Virus record (IMG/VR): IMGVR_UViG_3300013103_000555
Location: 1 to 31,753 of that record
DNA length: 31,753 nt
Source: a virus
Strand: one strand, 5' to 3'
The notes under the pieces are model-generated. The model saw nothing but the letters and a program-made list of their open reading frames with translations. It had not been told where the DNA came from and ran no database searches. The position numbers and the translations under genes were made by a program. Position 1 is the first letter of the stretch. Every line of letters starts with the position of its first letter. Positions 31,385 through 31,753 of the stretch are shown here, piece after piece.

Positions 31385-31729
31385 ATGGAGAAAACTCTGT
31401 ACCACATAACAGCTTGGGAAAACATCCCCAAGGAAGTTGGGGCAGAGTTTACGCTGGTGCCTGGCCCGCAGTGTGCTGAAGGTACTGGTGTGTTTTTTAG
31501 CGAAGGGAAACCCCGACCTGAAGCTGCTGATGGGACTTACATGGGCAGTTGCTCCGCATTAGTCCAAATCACAGCGTCTGGACGGGAAGGCTGGTGGAAA
31601 ACTAAAAACTCCATCTGCCGCAAATTTGGCAGGCCACGAACATATCACAGTCGTGGCAAAAGTATTAAATGCCGCATCCTTGACAGGCAGGGGTGGGGCA
31701 AACTTATATGCTCATGGGAATGGGCATAA
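31385..31729 (+). CDS. Small protein, 114 aa, unknown; weak resemblance to toxin-like folds
   Basis: I chose ATG 31385 (GAGG about 7 nt upstream) over GTG 31370/ATG 31373. The product begins MEKTLYHITAWENIPKEVGA, has EGTGVFFSEGKPRPEA and SALVQITASGREGWWK, and ends LICSWEWA. The order YHIT...G-x-GVFFSE...ALV resembles the start of ADP-ribosyl- or phosphotransferase-like folds where YH-T and G-x-GV-F recur, but the match is weak and I would not name it. No membrane or signal sequence. It lies beyond the terminator, so it may use a separate promoter or read-through. Confidence 0.55.
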   Translation: MEKTLYHITAWENIPKEVGAEFTLVPGPQCAEGTGVFFSEGKPRPEAADGTYMGSCSALVQITASGREGWWKTKNSICRKFGRPRTYHSRGKSIKCRILDRQGWGKLICSWEWA

Positions 31730-31745
31730 AAAGGGGGGGGGTAAA

Positions 31746-31753
31746 ATGGAAGA
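31746..31753 (+). CDS. Start of next rightward gene (partial)
   Basis: ATG-GAA-GA at the edge, preceded by a nine-G run (31733-31741) that would serve as a ribosome site. Too short to identify. Confidence 0.35.

Overview
The window is part of a tailed double-stranded DNA phage or prophage genome, not host chromosome. Almost everything from about 30.7 kb back to position 1 is one leftward (minus-strand) late operon in classical order: ParB-methyltransferase, small and large terminase, portal, head morphogenesis protein, prohead protease/scaffold, cement protein, major capsid protein, connectors, tail terminator, tail tube, frameshifted tail chaperones, tape measure, tail-tip assembly proteins, central tip protein and tail fibres. 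An 870-residue tape measure, lambda-K-like NlpC/P60 protein and lambda-J-like tip indicate a siphovirus (long flexible tail). Lambda-type tip proteins and GT9/FkbM-like enzymes lean towards a Gram-negative host, but the host cannot be named. The DNA is AT-rich by eye. No tRNA, rRNA, integrase or CRISPR array was seen.

Right end (30.69-31.75 kb): a divergent control region separates the late operon from small rightward genes of unknown function. It holds a leftward promoter (TTGACT-N17-TATATT), a rightward promoter (TTGACA-N17-TATATT) and three copies of a ~26-bp element between or overlapping them, which look like operators. A strong intrinsic terminator follows the second small rightward gene.

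Packaging/head region (18.4-29.5 kb): this region is heavily loaded with homing elements. The large terminase carries two inteins, one splitting the Walker A loop and one splitting the conserved QRLHE motif. The head morphogenesis protein carries a third intein at HPN/CRC with a Vsr/DUF559-like nuclease instead of LAGLIDADG. A free-standing zinc-ribbon/NUMOD3/HNH endonuclease gene starts 36 bp beyond that intein. Further along, between two connector genes, lies a decayed GIY-YIG/NUMOD3 endonuclease. The P-loop intein begins with proline, has Cys in place of the block F Asp and a Thr +1 residue, so it probably splices by a class-3-like route.

Between the major capsid gene and the connectors (13.3-16.7 kb) sits a translationally coupled cassette: a small capsid-associated protein, a MptE/DUF115-like protein, a capsule-type glycosyltransferase-like protein, an FkbM methyltransferase and a GT9-like glycosyltransferase. 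The small protein and the N-terminus of the capsule-type enzyme share a ~40-residue WRKIGGGSLR...KPN.IF...AFRK module. My leading hypothesis for an undescribed system is that this module docks sugar-modifying enzymes on the virion, or shares an acceptor, so that the capsid is glycosylated and methylated during assembly.

Tail region (1-12 kb): the chaperone pair is joined by a clear -1 programmed frameshift at AAAAAAC, equivalent to lambda G/GT. Tape measure, tip assembly proteins, a 1.6-kb-residue-class central tip protein with a gpI-like N-terminus, and at least three fibre-associated ORFs follow. The last fibre runs off the left edge.
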